From the NCBI RefSeq assembly GCF_000003195.3, contig NC_012878.2, forward strand, positions 41,829,248-41,893,247: a DNA stretch of 64,000 bases, written 5' to 3'. Both the position numbers and the translations under genes were made by a program. Of the stretch, positions 42,165-53,878 are shown in pieces (within the stretch, counting starts at the first letter, position 1; each line of letters starts with the position of its first letter). The notes under the pieces were generated by a model. That model saw nothing but the letters and a program-made list of their open reading frames with translations. It was not told the origin of the DNA and searched no databases. This stretch comes from Sorghum bicolor (Eukaryota; Streptophyta; Magnoliopsida; Poales; Poaceae).

Positions 42165-45100
42165 AGTAACACCCTAGGTGTTAAGCATGCACTTAGTCTC
42201 ATAAACCATTCATAAGCATTCTCATCAAAAAGGGCATGGCATCATATGAGCATAATAGAAATTGAGTGTTATTTTATGTGCTTAATTAAAATAGATTTAA
42301 TTGTGCTAAATTAAAATGCTTGATTTAAAATTGCTTGTGATGACCAAATTAGGTTAAGATATGTTTTATATGAATTAAGATTAACTTTGTGAAATTTTTG
42401 GAGCTTTAGAATTTGAGAAATGGATTTTATACAAAATTCCCTAAAATGAATTTATTTAAAACCTACGACTAGTTTTAAATTGTAATTCAAATTCTATTTG
42501 GAATTTGGGTTTACACTTTAAAACAAAGTTGTAGAGTATTTTATGGGGAGCATTTTCTCTTTTTACTCCAAGCCCTAAAAAGTTTTGCACAAGTCTCAAA
42601 ATCTGTGTTTAAGCATTTTAGAAAAAGATTTAAAAAAAGGAAAGAGGGGTTGTTCATTGGCGGGCCGGCGCCAACCAACCGGCCTAGCCAGCGAAGCCAG
42701 CCCAGCCCCCGCGCCTGCGCCTTCCCCCTCCTCACGCTCGCCGCAACGGCCGCGCCGCGCGCACCCGACCATGTCAGGGCCGCGACACCACGTGGACGGC
42801 ATGCGCGCCCAATCGGCGCCATGACCTCGCCTGCCTCCCGCACACTCGCCTTCTCCCCCGCTCCTCAGTGCTCTCCTCTCCACTCCCTCTTGCCCTCTCC
42901 TTCACCAGAACGGCAGTGGTCGAGAGCTCGCCCGCCATTGGAGCTCCCGAGCCTCTTCCGCTCTGTTCCGAGCACGCCACCGCCTCTCAGCGCCACCTTC
43001 CTCCTCCCCGAGCTCCGCATCTGCCTCGCCGTGCTCGGACATGTCCTTCCCGCTCAGGTGAGCCTTCCCAGAGCGCTCAATCACTCGTTGGAGTACGCGG
43101 GACCTCGCCGGAGCTCTTCACAGCACTAGTGCTCCCGTTTCCTCCCCTCCTGACCTCTTTTTGCCTTGCTATTGCGCGCATTTCGTTCGCCATAGCCTCC
43201 TGAGTCGCATGCACTCGCTCCCCCACGCTCTACCGACATGTGGTGGCCGGCACCACCGCGACAACGCCGCTGGTCCGCCATTGCCGGTGGCCAGCTCACT
43301 ACGCCCTTCCTCTGGTCATGCTAGTAGGTGGAATCGAATCGCACGGGTGAGGCGAACACGCCAATGCCCTCGGATCCGGCCAGGAGGCCTCGCCGGTGAT
43401 GATCCGTCGACGGGGATCCTTCCCCCTCTCGATGGTCTGGCCAGCGGGCCCGGCTGTCAGGCGGGTCTCGTTCATCAGTGACCGCGGGTGCACTGCACCG
43501 GGTGCACCTAGCCGAGTTCGACAATTTTTGAAATACGATTTTCAGAAAATGTTTTCTAGAAATTAGTTTAAATCTTGTTTAATTCATAACTTGAGTTCCA
43601 TAGCTCCAAAAATGGTAAAACAAATTTTGGCATGTTCTATAAATTGAGATCTACAGACTTGTACCCTTGCATGTCATGTTTGTTCATCTTTTCTGTATGA
43701 ATGTATTTAATCCATGTTATTGCTATTTCTTAGAAAATGCATAGTAAATAAAATATGACTCAGAAAAATTTGATTTCTGTTTTACTAGCTTTGCATGAAT
43801 AAATAGTTGATGGGAAAAATATGTAATGCAATATTTGCTGTGTAAATTAATTTATGTTGATTTAAAAGCTTGCATGGCAGTGGTTTATGATTTTTAATAA
43901 ATAATTGAATCATGCAATTAATCTGGAAATTTTTCTGATTCTTTCTTATGTAATTATGTAATTTATAAAAATATGAAATCTGTTGTTTGACACTTTGGCA
44001 CCAGTAGGGTATTTTCTGTTAATTATATTAATAAATTTGTGATTTTTGTGTGGGCCATGTTAGCTGCCCAAATGCTATGAAAATTTGGTGATAGACTTTA
44101 TAAATAACCTGTATCATACTGTAATTTTTGTAGAATTTATTGAAGTACAGAAGTGTATGCTACTGTTGTAAGCTTAATAATAAATAAATAAATAAATAAA
44201 CCCTTATTATGCATGAAATGGATAAAATGAAATATGTTTGGTGTATCTTTGAAGCCCTATAGTAGCTTGCTGGTTTAGTAGTAACTTATAGAAGAGAATG
44301 CGGTAGATGTTTTATTTTGGCTATATATTCTTGGATGATGTTGACTATCTAGTAGTAATAGTTTCTTATTTCATCCATCGGGACTCTTCTCCAGTGGAGA
44401 TGAGGTCCGCACATATTCATTTAGCACCATGTCAGGATCATCCTACCTTAACTTGCATAGCACTGCACCTCGGGCATCTTACACTTCCACTTATGTGTGT
44501 GCATACGCATCATACAAGCTCGCAAGAGAACGAGGTAGTACCCGAGGAGCAGGAGGAGACACCAGAGTAGGGACTTCTAGAAGGACCAGAGCTCGAAGGA
44601 GAGCTGCAGGAGTGCCTAGATCACAGGCCTAGCACCTTTGAGAGAGGCAAACCCTAGAGCATTCTAAGTCTCCCTAATTCTTGCTAACTTACTTTATTAT
44701 ATCATGTTGGTTTACTTTATTACATTAGGTGGTAGGAGTTGCTTGATACCGTTGATGCATAATTATTCCTTGAATTTGCCACCTGTCTACTTGCCTTGTC
44801 CTAAGTAGATAGGCTTGAAGTCTATGCTTAGCTTGCTTAGAAGCGGTAGAAGTCGGGTGATTTGCTGTCACCTGTGAGATATAGGTGGATACCTAAAGGT
44901 CTAGCTGTTTGATGCTACTGTGAGAAGTAATCAAGTGTGGAAATGAAACTGAGACCGCTCAGTGTGTCAATTAAGGACCGATCATTGATGGCCCTCTTGT
45001 TATGTTGAACGCATGCCCCATACTTAGCTAAAAGGATAAGTCATTCTGACCGCGAAGCCTGAACACTATCCAGGCCGAGAGTCAATCCACCATGCGTTGT

Positions 45101-46112
45101 ATTGGTGATGATTGAGGAAAACGACGAGAGCGCAGCGCGCAACCTTGGTTTACCTTGGATACCTCGATCGCCAGAACGGTCCTCGGGTATTGGCGGTGCC
45201 TGCCGAACCCGTGAATTGGTCCTGGATAGTGTAATACGGTGATCTGTAGCTCACTTGGTCAGTGAATGTGGTTGGTGTGGGGAATAACTCGCTAGTTGGT
45301 CAAAAATCCATTCGAATCACCATCGCTCCTGGATAGTGAGCACTTAACTTGAGCTTCGTCCTCGTAGTAAGGACTATGAAACACTCTGGTTATGGTACAT
45401 GATGATTTGTGAATGCTATGATATGGTACTATCATATCGCAACAACTGTTTGCAATAGTACAGGTGCTAACCTAGATGGTAGGTATTAATACCTAACTTG
45501 AGCTAAATAAAAGCAATGGGTTGTAGAATATATTTCTAGATGGCTAAAGCTTTTACGCAAAAAGGGTTCAGCTATCCCACTATATAGCATTCATGATCCT
45601 TGAAGAGTCTTTTAATTTTTGGTTTATGACGTGTAAGTATAGCTGAGTACATTCTCATACTCAGGGTTCCATTCCCATGTTTTTTGCAGATGGGCAGATG
45701 TACTATGGGTATTGCATCCACTGCTCGTACCCAGCAATGGGTGATGACTAGACCAAGGGCAATGGTCACTCTACCTCCTCTTTTGCTTTTGTGGGAATGA
45801 TCAAACTATGACACTGTAATAGAGTAAGTGTGTGTGTAATTTCGAAACTGAAATGCTTCTACTACATTTGAACTTAGTTTGTAATAACTATCTTTGAACT
45901 CCAATGTAATTTACGAATGTTGCGAACTGGATGTCCTTGTGGATGGTGACCACTGAACTTATTACGATCATGGTTGTATGTGCGAAATGTGGATTGAAAT
46001 CCCTCAAGATTTCATGGACTACTAGGATTATATGGGCTTAAGCCTGATGGTTTGACTATACAAATGGTCGCTATTAAGCTTAATCTCTTATAATTTGGAC
46101 AGTTCTGTTACA
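42165..46112 (+). repeat. H: 3' LTR (3.9 kb)
   Basis: Begins AGTAACACCC (expected TGTAACACCC) after a purine-rich tract (ttaagggtgaaaggc) and ends TGTTACA. It contains the GC-rich island (about 42655-43515). The open frames there are not supported as genes because the 5' LTR does not keep them. From about 45680 on, the sequence differs from the block that follows the 5' LTR. Confidence 0.88.
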
Positions 46113-46117
46113 CATCC
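46113..46117. repeat. Shared target pentamer catcc (right flank of H, left TSD of E4)
   Basis: catcc directly follows H and directly precedes E4; a second copy follows E4 at 58466-58470. Confidence 0.85.
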
Positions 46118-46806
46118 TGTTGACACCATTTTTGGGCACGTGTCTAGGACGGCAGGATAGGGTGGCAGTACGATGCGGGTTGCTGATGAGGATGGTTGCC
46201 GATGAGGGAGAGGTTGAATGTGACTAAGTCCACAGGCGGTAATATGGTGCCGATGGCTGGATAAAAAGGTCTGCCGATGACTATGGCAAGGGGATTGCCG
46301 ATGATGCGAAGGAGGAGTCCGGAAGCTGCTAGTTGTCATGTGGAGGAGTTTCGGTTTGTCACGAAGGATAGTTTTATTATTTCCTTAGTTATTTGCATCG
46401 TTTTGTATACGGATTCCGTGTAATTTGGAATTCGAATTCTAATCGTGTCTGGTTGTAGCTCTTTGAGCAGGGTATAAATATAAACCCTAGGACCTTGTAA
46501 TAATCAATCAAGAAATCAATCAAACACACGTTTTTACTCATATTCCAGCATCTACTTTTCGACGACTTCGTCATACTTTTTTTCTTTTTATTACGAGTTC
46601 TTAGGAATTCGTCGACTTAAGCTCGGCGTGTTCTCGAGTTCCGCATGAGTACCTCTTAGCCGTGACATCCGGGCGCATCGCTGTTGTCAGGACTAAAGTA
46701 TTCGAGTTATCACCTTTGCCGATAGTAAGGTCAAATCGGCTGGCACGCCTTAACGTTTGAATCGGGTATTAGCCCTTTGTGTTTGCAGATCAGTTTTGCA
46801 TCAACA
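46118..46806 (+). repeat. E4: 5' LTR
   Basis: Starts TGTTGACACC and ends GCATCAACA. TATAAATA at 46473-46480. It contains six GCCGAT/ATCGGC words. Confidence 0.95.
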
Positions 46807-46813
46807 CATCTTT

Positions 46814-46831
46814 TGGCACGCCCAGTGGGAC
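46814..46831 (+). other. E4: primer binding site
   Basis: TGGCACGCCCAGTGGGAC, seven bases after the LTR, begins with the TGG complementary to a tRNA CCA end. I do not assign the tRNA. Confidence 0.8.
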
Positions 46832-46852
46832 AGATTCAAGATCAAGATCAAC

Positions 46853-49800
46853 ATGTCGATCTCTGACCTCGATCAAGAGAACGTCATCCCCGTGACGGAG
46901 GCCAACCTCAAGGATGAGCAAAAGCAAGCTATTGCCCAAGCCATGGAAGAGTTCAAGCAGCAATGCCTGAGGTCTTTCAGCATAAACAGGAGCGGCGAAG
47001 TGGTCCAGAAAGATGCACTGCTGGCACCACGGCAGGTCACCTTTGACGCCAATCCTGGCAAGCTTCAAGATATGGTTGACAATGCCATCAATCGAGCGTT
47101 GATTAACCAAGCTGGTGTACTGTCTAATACGGTTTTCAACGCCGTGGCAAGAACTTTCAAGGAAGGACAAATCCCGCCAGATTATGTGGGTCCCTCTCAT
47201 CATCAGCCAACGGCACCAGAGGTCACGGCTCCATCGGCTGCCTTGACGAATGCAAGTACACAGTCTGCCGTCCCTCCAAGTACATTGGGGACTACTGGTG
47301 CACTATCTATGCCGATGGCAACCAACCCACAAATTTCAGTTGGGCAGCATAAACTGACAACAGATATGTTGGCATCGGCAATGTCAGGGTTGACTCTTCC
47401 TCCCAACTGGTGGGGTTATGGTATGCCTCCAGAGTTGACACCGGGAACATCACAAATAACTGACATGAGGGGCAAAACTCCTATGACATCGGCACCTCCC
47501 AATGCGCCGGTGAACCAGAGTCCTCGGTATACCACAACTACTACTGCAAGGCCTCACACTGGGAATCCTCAAGATTCAATGTTTCAAATGCCCAACGCAT
47601 CGGCAGAGTCAATGCTGATGCAATAGAGGCCTATGGCCCAGTCGGGGTATGTCAATTCAACGACGGTACCCAATTACCAATCATCGGCAGCATCTATGCC
47701 GATGAACGCTAATAATGGATGGCTTGGACAGCAAGCCTTTCCACAATCGCCCCAGCAGGGTTATCAGACTATAGGGTTCCAGCAAGGGTAGGTCTATCCC
47801 GGGTTCCAAGGTCAGGGGATTCCCAACCAGCCAATAAATTTTGGACAGCAACTCGGAGGACAGCCAATCGGTGGACAGCAGTTTGGTGGTCCGCAGATTG
47901 GAGGACAGGTGACCAACGCAATGTTCCATGCAGGTCACGTCCCGAACAGACACGTGGAGGTTCGCCACCAAGTGCCAGATCCGCAGCCGCCTCATCGGCA
48001 AGATGCCGATGCGTATTGGGCCGATAAGATTGCTGAAGTAATGAGGGAACAATTTGGGATAAAACCCAAAGTCAACACTTATTCTTATCGGACACCGTAT
48101 CCTCCAGCGTATGATTTGATCCCGCTTCCACATCGGTACAAGGTACCGGATTTTACAAAGTTTTCCGGACAGGACGACACGTCAACCATGGAGCATGTCA
48201 ACAGGTTCATTATTCAATGTGGAGAGGCTGGTAACAGGGACGAATTGAGGGTTCGTCTATTTTCATCATCATTGTCTGGATCGGCCTTTACTTGGTTCAT
48301 ATCATTACCTCCCAACTCAGTAATTACTTGGGCCGATCTAGAGAAGCAATTCCACAAATACTTCTTCTCGGGGGTTCATGAGAAGAAGATCACCGACTTG
48401 GTCAAGTTGAGGCAACGTAATGATGAGTCGGTTGAGGGATTTGTGCAGAGGATACGAGAGGTCAAGAATAAATGCTATAGCCTGGTTCTGGATGATCGGC
48501 AGCTAGCCGATTTGGCTTTCCAGGGTTTGTTGCCACATATCAAGGATAAGTATGCCTCTCAGGAGTTCGAAAGTTTAAGTCATTTGGTGCAGAGGATATC
48601 TGATCAAGACATTAAGCCTTTCGAGCCTAAGAGGGCATGGAATAAGAAAGTGTCATTTGTTGATGAAGCAACAAGCTCAGATTCCGATGAGGAACCAGTA
48701 ATCGGTTTGGCAGAGTGGGTAAAAAACAAGAAGCCGATGTCTTGTCCTTTTGGGCAGAAGGAACCAGAGAAGTTTGCCTTTGATACCGCCAAGGCCGATA
48801 GGATATTTGACTTTCTACTTCAGGAAGGTCAAATCAAACTGTCACCTAACCATGTGATCCCATCGGCAGAAGAGTTGAAGAGGATGAGATATTGCAAGTG
48901 GCATAATGCAACTTCACATGACACCAACGAGTGCAAAGTATTCAGACAACAGCTGCAATCGGCTATAGAGTCAGGGAGAATCAAGTTTGACAGTTCCAAA
49001 GCCCAGAAGCCGATGAAGATAGACCAACATCCTTTCCCGACAAACATGTTGGATGCTAAGGGGAAGGCTAAGGTCTTAACGTCGGAGACAGCTGAGAAGA
49101 GTGCATCGGTAGATCCTCAGCATCAAGTTACTACTGCCGATGCAAGAAGCAAGGGCTTGGTCCAGGAAGGAACCAGCTCAGGAGGGCTTCCTCGATCTGG
49201 TATCGTCATAACTCATAGGAGGCCTCGGGAACAATGGCAACAACGGGAAGATCGGTATCGGCGCCAGCAGGAAGATTATCAACGGGAAGAAGAAAGACGC
49301 CGACAGGAGTGGAATCGGCACAGGGATCATTGGAATTGCCCATTCTTCATCCATTGTTGGGAGGAAAATATCAAGCTTCCTACTGTTAGAGACTTCCCTG
49401 AATGCAACGGTTATGATCGGTACGATAGGAACGATCGGCGCTATCATGATGATGAACGGCGAGCTAATGGGCCGATCAGAGGAAGGGTGTCAGTTCATGA
49501 CCGGTTGGGGCGCAGATTCAGTGGGCACAACAGACTTAGTGACCGTGTCCAGTATTTTCCCAGGAACCAAGAGGAGCTCGAAGGAATGGCTGATGCGCGG
49601 GTTCCCGATGAATTCATATTTTGCAGGGATGCTAACACGCATCGCATGGAGTCAAGGGAGAACCGACGCCCGACGGCAAGGCAAAGGCCACTTCCTCCAT
49701 GGTGCCCTCGAGGATTAACCAAGACACAGAAAAGGAGATTGCAACGAGAAAGGCAAGAGGAGCTAAACAAGGGAGAGAACTCTGGAAGTCGGCAGCCGTC

Positions 49801-50500
49801 AGACACTAAGAGGGAAGGTCCATCGGCGGGCGTCAACATGGTCTTCATGTTGCCGATGGAGTTCCTTGCACCAGCCAGTGACGATGAGTTGGAATTTTCT
49901 GATCAAATAGCTCAGTTGGCTCTGGATCCGATGACGGCTATCTTTGAGAAACCTGCCGATGACGAGAGGCAGCATCTTAAAGCTTTGTTCCTCAAAGGAA
50001 GGGTTGATGGGCAGCCAATGACCAAGATCCTAGTTGATGGTGGAGCTGCTATTAATATTATGCCGTATGCAGTATATCGGAAGCTTGGGAAAGGGGATCA
50101 AGATTTAACCAAGACCGATATGATGCTCAAAGACTTTGAAGGAAACGTGTCTCCAGTCAAGGGGGCGATATGTGCAGAGTTGACCATCGGCAGCAAAACC
50201 TTGCCGACAACTTTTTTCGTGATCAGCGGAAAAGGTGCCTACAATTTATTATTGGGGAGAGATTGGATTCATGCCAATTGTTGTGTTCCATCTACAATGC
50301 ATCAGTGCTTGGTTCAGTGGGTAGGTGACAAGATTGAGATCGTCCCAGGAGATTCTTATTATGTTATCGCATCGGCAGAAGCGGATACTTACGAAAGGAC
50401 CAAGTGCATTTCAGGAGAAGTTTGGGAGAAAGATTTTCTCAAAGTTGCCGATTATGAGATTCCACCGATCCAAGCAGTCGGTTCTGACGACGGTTTTTAA
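46853..50500 (+). pseudogene. gag: E4: gag-protease polyprotein, one frame with two amber codons
   Basis: Start chosen at ATG 46853 (MSISDLDQENVIPVTEANLK), shortly after the primer site. The frame runs 1216 codons to TAA 50498 with TAG at 47624 and 47789 only. The N-terminal 310 residues are Ala/Pro/Thr/Gln-rich. After ATG 47909 the open part (863 residues) has the capsid domain at about 92-212 (TMEHVNRFIIQCGEAGNRDE, FTWFISLPPNSVITWADLEK), a zinc-knuckle-like CKWHNATSHDTNEC near 328, an Arg/Asp-rich region and a protease near 705 (ILVDGGAAINIMPY, then LLLGRDWI). D-G-G in place of D-S/T-G is usual in this lineage. The stops may be C-to-T changes of CAG codons; an intact relative would tell. 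Confidence 0.85.
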
Positions 50501-53500
50501 TGGATAGATTCGCCGATGATGGAAAATTAGGCCAGGGATTCACATCGGCCGATGATTTGGTAGAAGTAGATATAGGTAGTGGTGATAAGCCTAGGCCTAC
50601 TTTTATTAGTGCTAAATTAGATCCTGAGTGTAGGCGACAATTGACTAGTTTGTTAAAGGAATATAAAGATTGCTTTGCTTGGGATTATACAGAGATGCCT
50701 GGTTTAGACCGATCAATTGTTGAACATCGGTTACCCATCAAGTCTGGATTTCGGCCACATCAGCAACCAGCCCGCCGATGTAATCCTAACATTCTACCTG
50801 ATATTAAAGCCGAAATCACTAAACTTATTGAAGCTAAGTTTATTCGGCAGTGTCGGTATGCCGAATGGATTTCCAATGTCGTTCCGGTTTACAAGAAGAA
50901 TGGGAAGCTTCGGGTGTGCATTGATTTCAGGAATCTCAATAAAGCTACGCCGATGGATGGATACCCAATGCCTGTCGCCGATCTACTGGTTGATGCTGCG
51001 GCTGGCCATCGGGTCATCAGCTTCATGGATGGTAATGCGGGTTACAATCAAATATTCATGGCAGAGGAGGATATTCCAAAAACTGCATTCAGGTGTCCTG
51101 GTCATGTTGGACTATTTGAATGGATAGTCATGACTTTTGGGTTAAAGAATGCTGGTGCTACTTATCAAAGGGCTATGAATTTTATATTTCATGAGTTCAT
51201 CGGCAAGATCGTAGAAATTTATATTGATGATGTGGTGGTTAAGTCTGGAGATTTCTCAAAGCATCTTGCCGATTTACGAAAAGTGTTGGAGTGCACAAGG
51301 AAGCATGGATTGAAGATGAATCCCAACAAGTGTGCATTTGGCGTATCGGCAGGGCAGTTTCTTGGTTTCATGGTACATCAGAGGGGTATTGAAATTAGTC
51401 GAAGATCTATTGATGCCATCAATAAAATAGTGGCCCCTACCAATAAAACCGAGCTCCAATCCTTGATCGGCAAGGTGAATTTTATCAGAAGATTTATATC
51501 GAATTTATGTGGGAGGATTCGTGCTTTCAGTCCTCTTCTTAAATTGAAAGCCGATCAAGAGTTTGTTTGGGGAGAAGAACAGCAGTTGGCTCTGGATGAA
51601 ATCAAAAAGTATCTAGTAAATCCTCCAGTTTTGGTTCCACCTCAACAAGGGAAGCCCTTCAAATTGTATTTATCTACCGATGGATCGGTTATCGGTTCAG
51701 CTTTAGTTCAAGAATTTGAAGGGAACGAGAGAGTAATTTATTATTTGAGTAGAAGGTTGATTGATGCTGAAACCAGGTATTCGGCCATTGAGAAACTGTG
51801 CTTATGCTTATATTTTTCATGTATCAAGCTGAGACATTACCTGTTGTCGGCTGAATGTGCTGTTGTTTGCAAAGATGACGTGGTCCGATACATGCTATCT
51901 ATGCCGATTATGAGTGGTAGGATCGGTAAATGGATTTTAGCGCTGTCGGAGTTCGATTTGCGTTACGAATCGGCTAAGGCAGTCAAAGGGCAGATTATGG
52001 CCGATTTTGTGACTCAGCATTGCGGTCTAGTGGAAACCTTGGAAATTGCACCCTGGACGCTCTTCTTTGATGGATCCACCTGTGACCGGGGGGCAGGAAT
52101 CGGTATTGTATTAGTTTCTCCTAAGGGGAGGAAGTATGAGTTTTCCTTGCCGATTGTTGCTACATCAACAAATAATCAGGCTGAGTATCAAGATCTGATC
52201 AAGGGATTGGAGTTGTTAAGAGAAGTTCGTGCTGATGTTGTTGAAATATTCGGGGATTCTATGTTGGTTATAAATCAATTGGCCGGAAGCTATGAATGCC
52301 GAAGTGAAGTTCTCATAACTTATTTCGAGAGAAGTATGCAACTGTTAAAGGAATTCAAGGACTTCCGATTGGAGCATGTTCCCCGATTGTATAATGAAGA
52401 CGCTAATCGGTTAGCTCAGCATGCCTCGGGATATCAGCCAATGATTAATGCGACATCGGCAGTCGGTGCCGGTGATTGGAGGAAAGAAATTGTTGATTAT
52501 CTAAAAGATCCATCCAAAAAAGTTGAAAGACGGGTTCGATTTCAGGCAACCAAGTATGTGCTCCTTGAAAATGAATTGTATTATCGAACTGTCGACGGAA
52601 TTCTTCTCCGATGCCTAAGTGATGATGAAGCCAAAAGTTTGATGGGGGAAATCCATGAAGGAGTGTGTGGAGCGCATCAGTCAGCTTTCAAGATGAAGTG
52701 GATGATTCGAAGGAATGGATATTTTTGGCCAACCATACTTGAAGATTGTTTTAGATATTTCAAGGGATGTCAAGGTTGTCAAAAGTTCGGTAATATCCAG
52801 AGAGCACCCGCATCGGCTATGAATCCTATAATAAAACCTTGGCCGTTCCGGGGATGGGCCATCGATCTGATCGGCCAGATTTATCCACCATCTAGCAAAG
52901 GGCATAAGTTCATTCTAGTTGCCACTGACTATTTCACTAAGTGGGTCGAAGCTATTCCTTTGAAGAAAGTCACATCGGCCAATATGATTGATTTTGTGAA
53001 GGAGCATATTATTTACCGATTTGGGATTCCCCAAACGATTACTACCGATCAGGGCACCATGTTCACGTCGGGGGAGTTCGATGAATTCGCAATCGGAATG
53101 GGAATTAAAGTGTTGAATTCTTCTCCTTACTATGCTCAAGCCAATGGGCAGGCCGAAGCGTCTAACAAAGGAATTATCAAGCTTATTAAACGAAAGATTG
53201 AAGAAAATCCTAGGCGGTGGCATACATTGTTAAATGAAGCACTATGGTCTTATCGGATGGCTTGTCATGGATCAACCAAGGTGTCACCCTATCAATTGGT
53301 GTATGGACATGACGCAGTGTTGCCTTGGGAGATTAAGGCTGGATCTAGGCGATTATCTTTTCAAGATCAATTGGCTGCCAATGATTATGCCACTTTGATG
53401 ACCGATGAGTTAGATGATTTAGCAGGGCATCGGTTAAAGGCTTTAATGAGTATAGAAGAAAATAAGAAGAGAGTTGCTAGATGGTATGATAAGAAAGTAA

Positions 53501-53733
53501 AGGCTAAGGAGTTTGCCGATGGGGATTTAGTATGGAAGTTGATTTTGCCAGTCGGGACTAAAAGTTCGAAGTTTGGGAAGTGGTCTCCTAATTGGGAAGG
53601 TCCTTATCGGATAAGACACTCGGCTCCTGGTAATGCCTATATTCTAGAAACTCTCGAAGGAGTTGAATTTCCCAGAGCATTAAATGGCAAATATTTAAAG
53701 AAGTACTACCCCAGCATATGGGTCGATGCATAA
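50500..53733 (+). CDS. pol: E4: pol polyprotein, intact (RT, RNase H, second RNase H, integrase)
   Basis: 1077 residues from ATG 50500, overlapping the gag stop as TAATG. RT: VCIDFRNLNKATPMDGYPMP, FMDGNAGYNQI (about 174), FGLKNAGATYQRAMN and the catalytic YIDDVVVKS (about 240). A Ty3-type RNase H follows (LSTDGSVIGSALVQE, about 389), then a second, archaeal-type RNase H (WTLFFDGSTC about 520, NNQAEYQDLIKGLELL, GDSMLVINQL, YNEDANRLAQHAS). Dual RNase H is a hallmark of the Tat lineage. Integrase: zinc region HEGVCGAH and CQGCQ (about 716-756), catalytic Asp in WAIDLIG, Asp in TTDQGTMF and Glu in GQAEASNKG (about 785, 847, 885). The C-terminal GPYRI region ends with YYPSIWVDA. No chromodomain. 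All catalytic residues I looked for are present. Confidence 0.93.
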   Translation: MDRFADDGKLGQGFTSADDLVEVDIGSGDKPRPTFISAKLDPECRRQLTSLLKEYKDCFAWDYTEMPGLDRSIVEHRLPIKSGFRPHQQPARRCNPNILPDIKAEITKLIEAKFIRQCRYAEWISNVVPVYKKNGKLRVCIDFRNLNKATPMDGYPMPVADLLVDAAAGHRVISFMDGNAGYNQIFMAEEDIPKTAFRCPGHVGLFEWIVMTFGLKNAGATYQRAMNFIFHEFIGKIVEIYIDDVVVKSGDFSKHLADLRKVLECTRKHGLKMNPNKCAFGVSAGQFLGFMVHQRGIEISRRSIDAINKIVAPTNKTELQSLIGKVNFIRRFISNLCGRIRAFSPLLKLKADQEFVWGEEQQLALDEIKKYLVNPPVLVPPQQGKPFKLYLSTDGSVIGSALVQEFEGNERVIYYLSRRLIDAETRYSAIEKLCLCLYFSCIKLRHYLLSAECAVVCKDDVVRYMLSMPIMSGRIGKWILALSEFDLRYESAKAVKGQIMADFVTQHCGLVETLEIAPWTLFFDGSTCDRGAGIGIVLVSPKGRKYEFSLPIVATSTNNQAEYQDLIKGLELLREVRADVVEIFGDSMLVINQLAGSYECRSEVLITYFERSMQLLKEFKDFRLEHVPRLYNEDANRLAQHASGYQPMINATSAVGAGDWRKEIVDYLKDPSKKVERRVRFQATKYVLLENELYYRTVDGILLRCLSDDEAKSLMGEIHEGVCGAHQSAFKMKWMIRRNGYFWPTILEDCFRYFKGCQGCQKFGNIQRAPASAMNPIIKPWPFRGWAIDLIGQIYPPSSKGHKFILVATDYFTKWVEAIPLKKVTSANMIDFVKEHIIYRFGIPQTITTDQGTMFTSGEFDEFAIGMGIKVLNSSPYYAQANGQAEASNKGIIKLIKRKIEENPRRWHTLLNEALWSYRMACHGSTKVSPYQLVYGHDAVLPWEIKAGSRRLSFQDQLAANDYATLMTDELDDLAGHRLKALMSIEENKKRVARWYDKKVKAKEFADGDLVWKLILPVGTKSSKFGKWSPNWEGPYRIRHSAPGNAYILETLEGVEFPRALNGKYLKKYYPSIWVDA

Positions 53734-53878
53734 AAGTTTAAGTGCCGATAACACTCCTATCGGCTGGATTTAAATGTTTGGGGGCAGACTTAATGTTTCA
53801 AAAGATGCCGATAACAGTCTTATCGGCTAGACTAAAAGCTAAAAGCGGGAAAACAAAGGTGTGTTGCCGGTGAAAGCT
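53734..53878 (+). other. E4: spacer after pol with a polypurine-like tract
   Basis: tttgggggcaga at 53777-53788 resembles the true tract before the 3' LTR (ctggggggcatg). Two copies of a tgccgataacann-ttatcggct inverted pair stand at 53743-53768 and 53805-53828 and can each form a hairpin. Confidence 0.5.

Noticed and set aside
42605..43129. 174-codon open frame in the H 3' LTR GC island
   Set aside because: Not kept in the 5' LTR copy, Pro/Ser/Arg-rich in all frames, explained by GC content.
46757..46852. Extended N-terminus of E4 gag
   Set aside because: It would start inside the LTR and run over the primer binding site; ATG 46853 is the sensible start.
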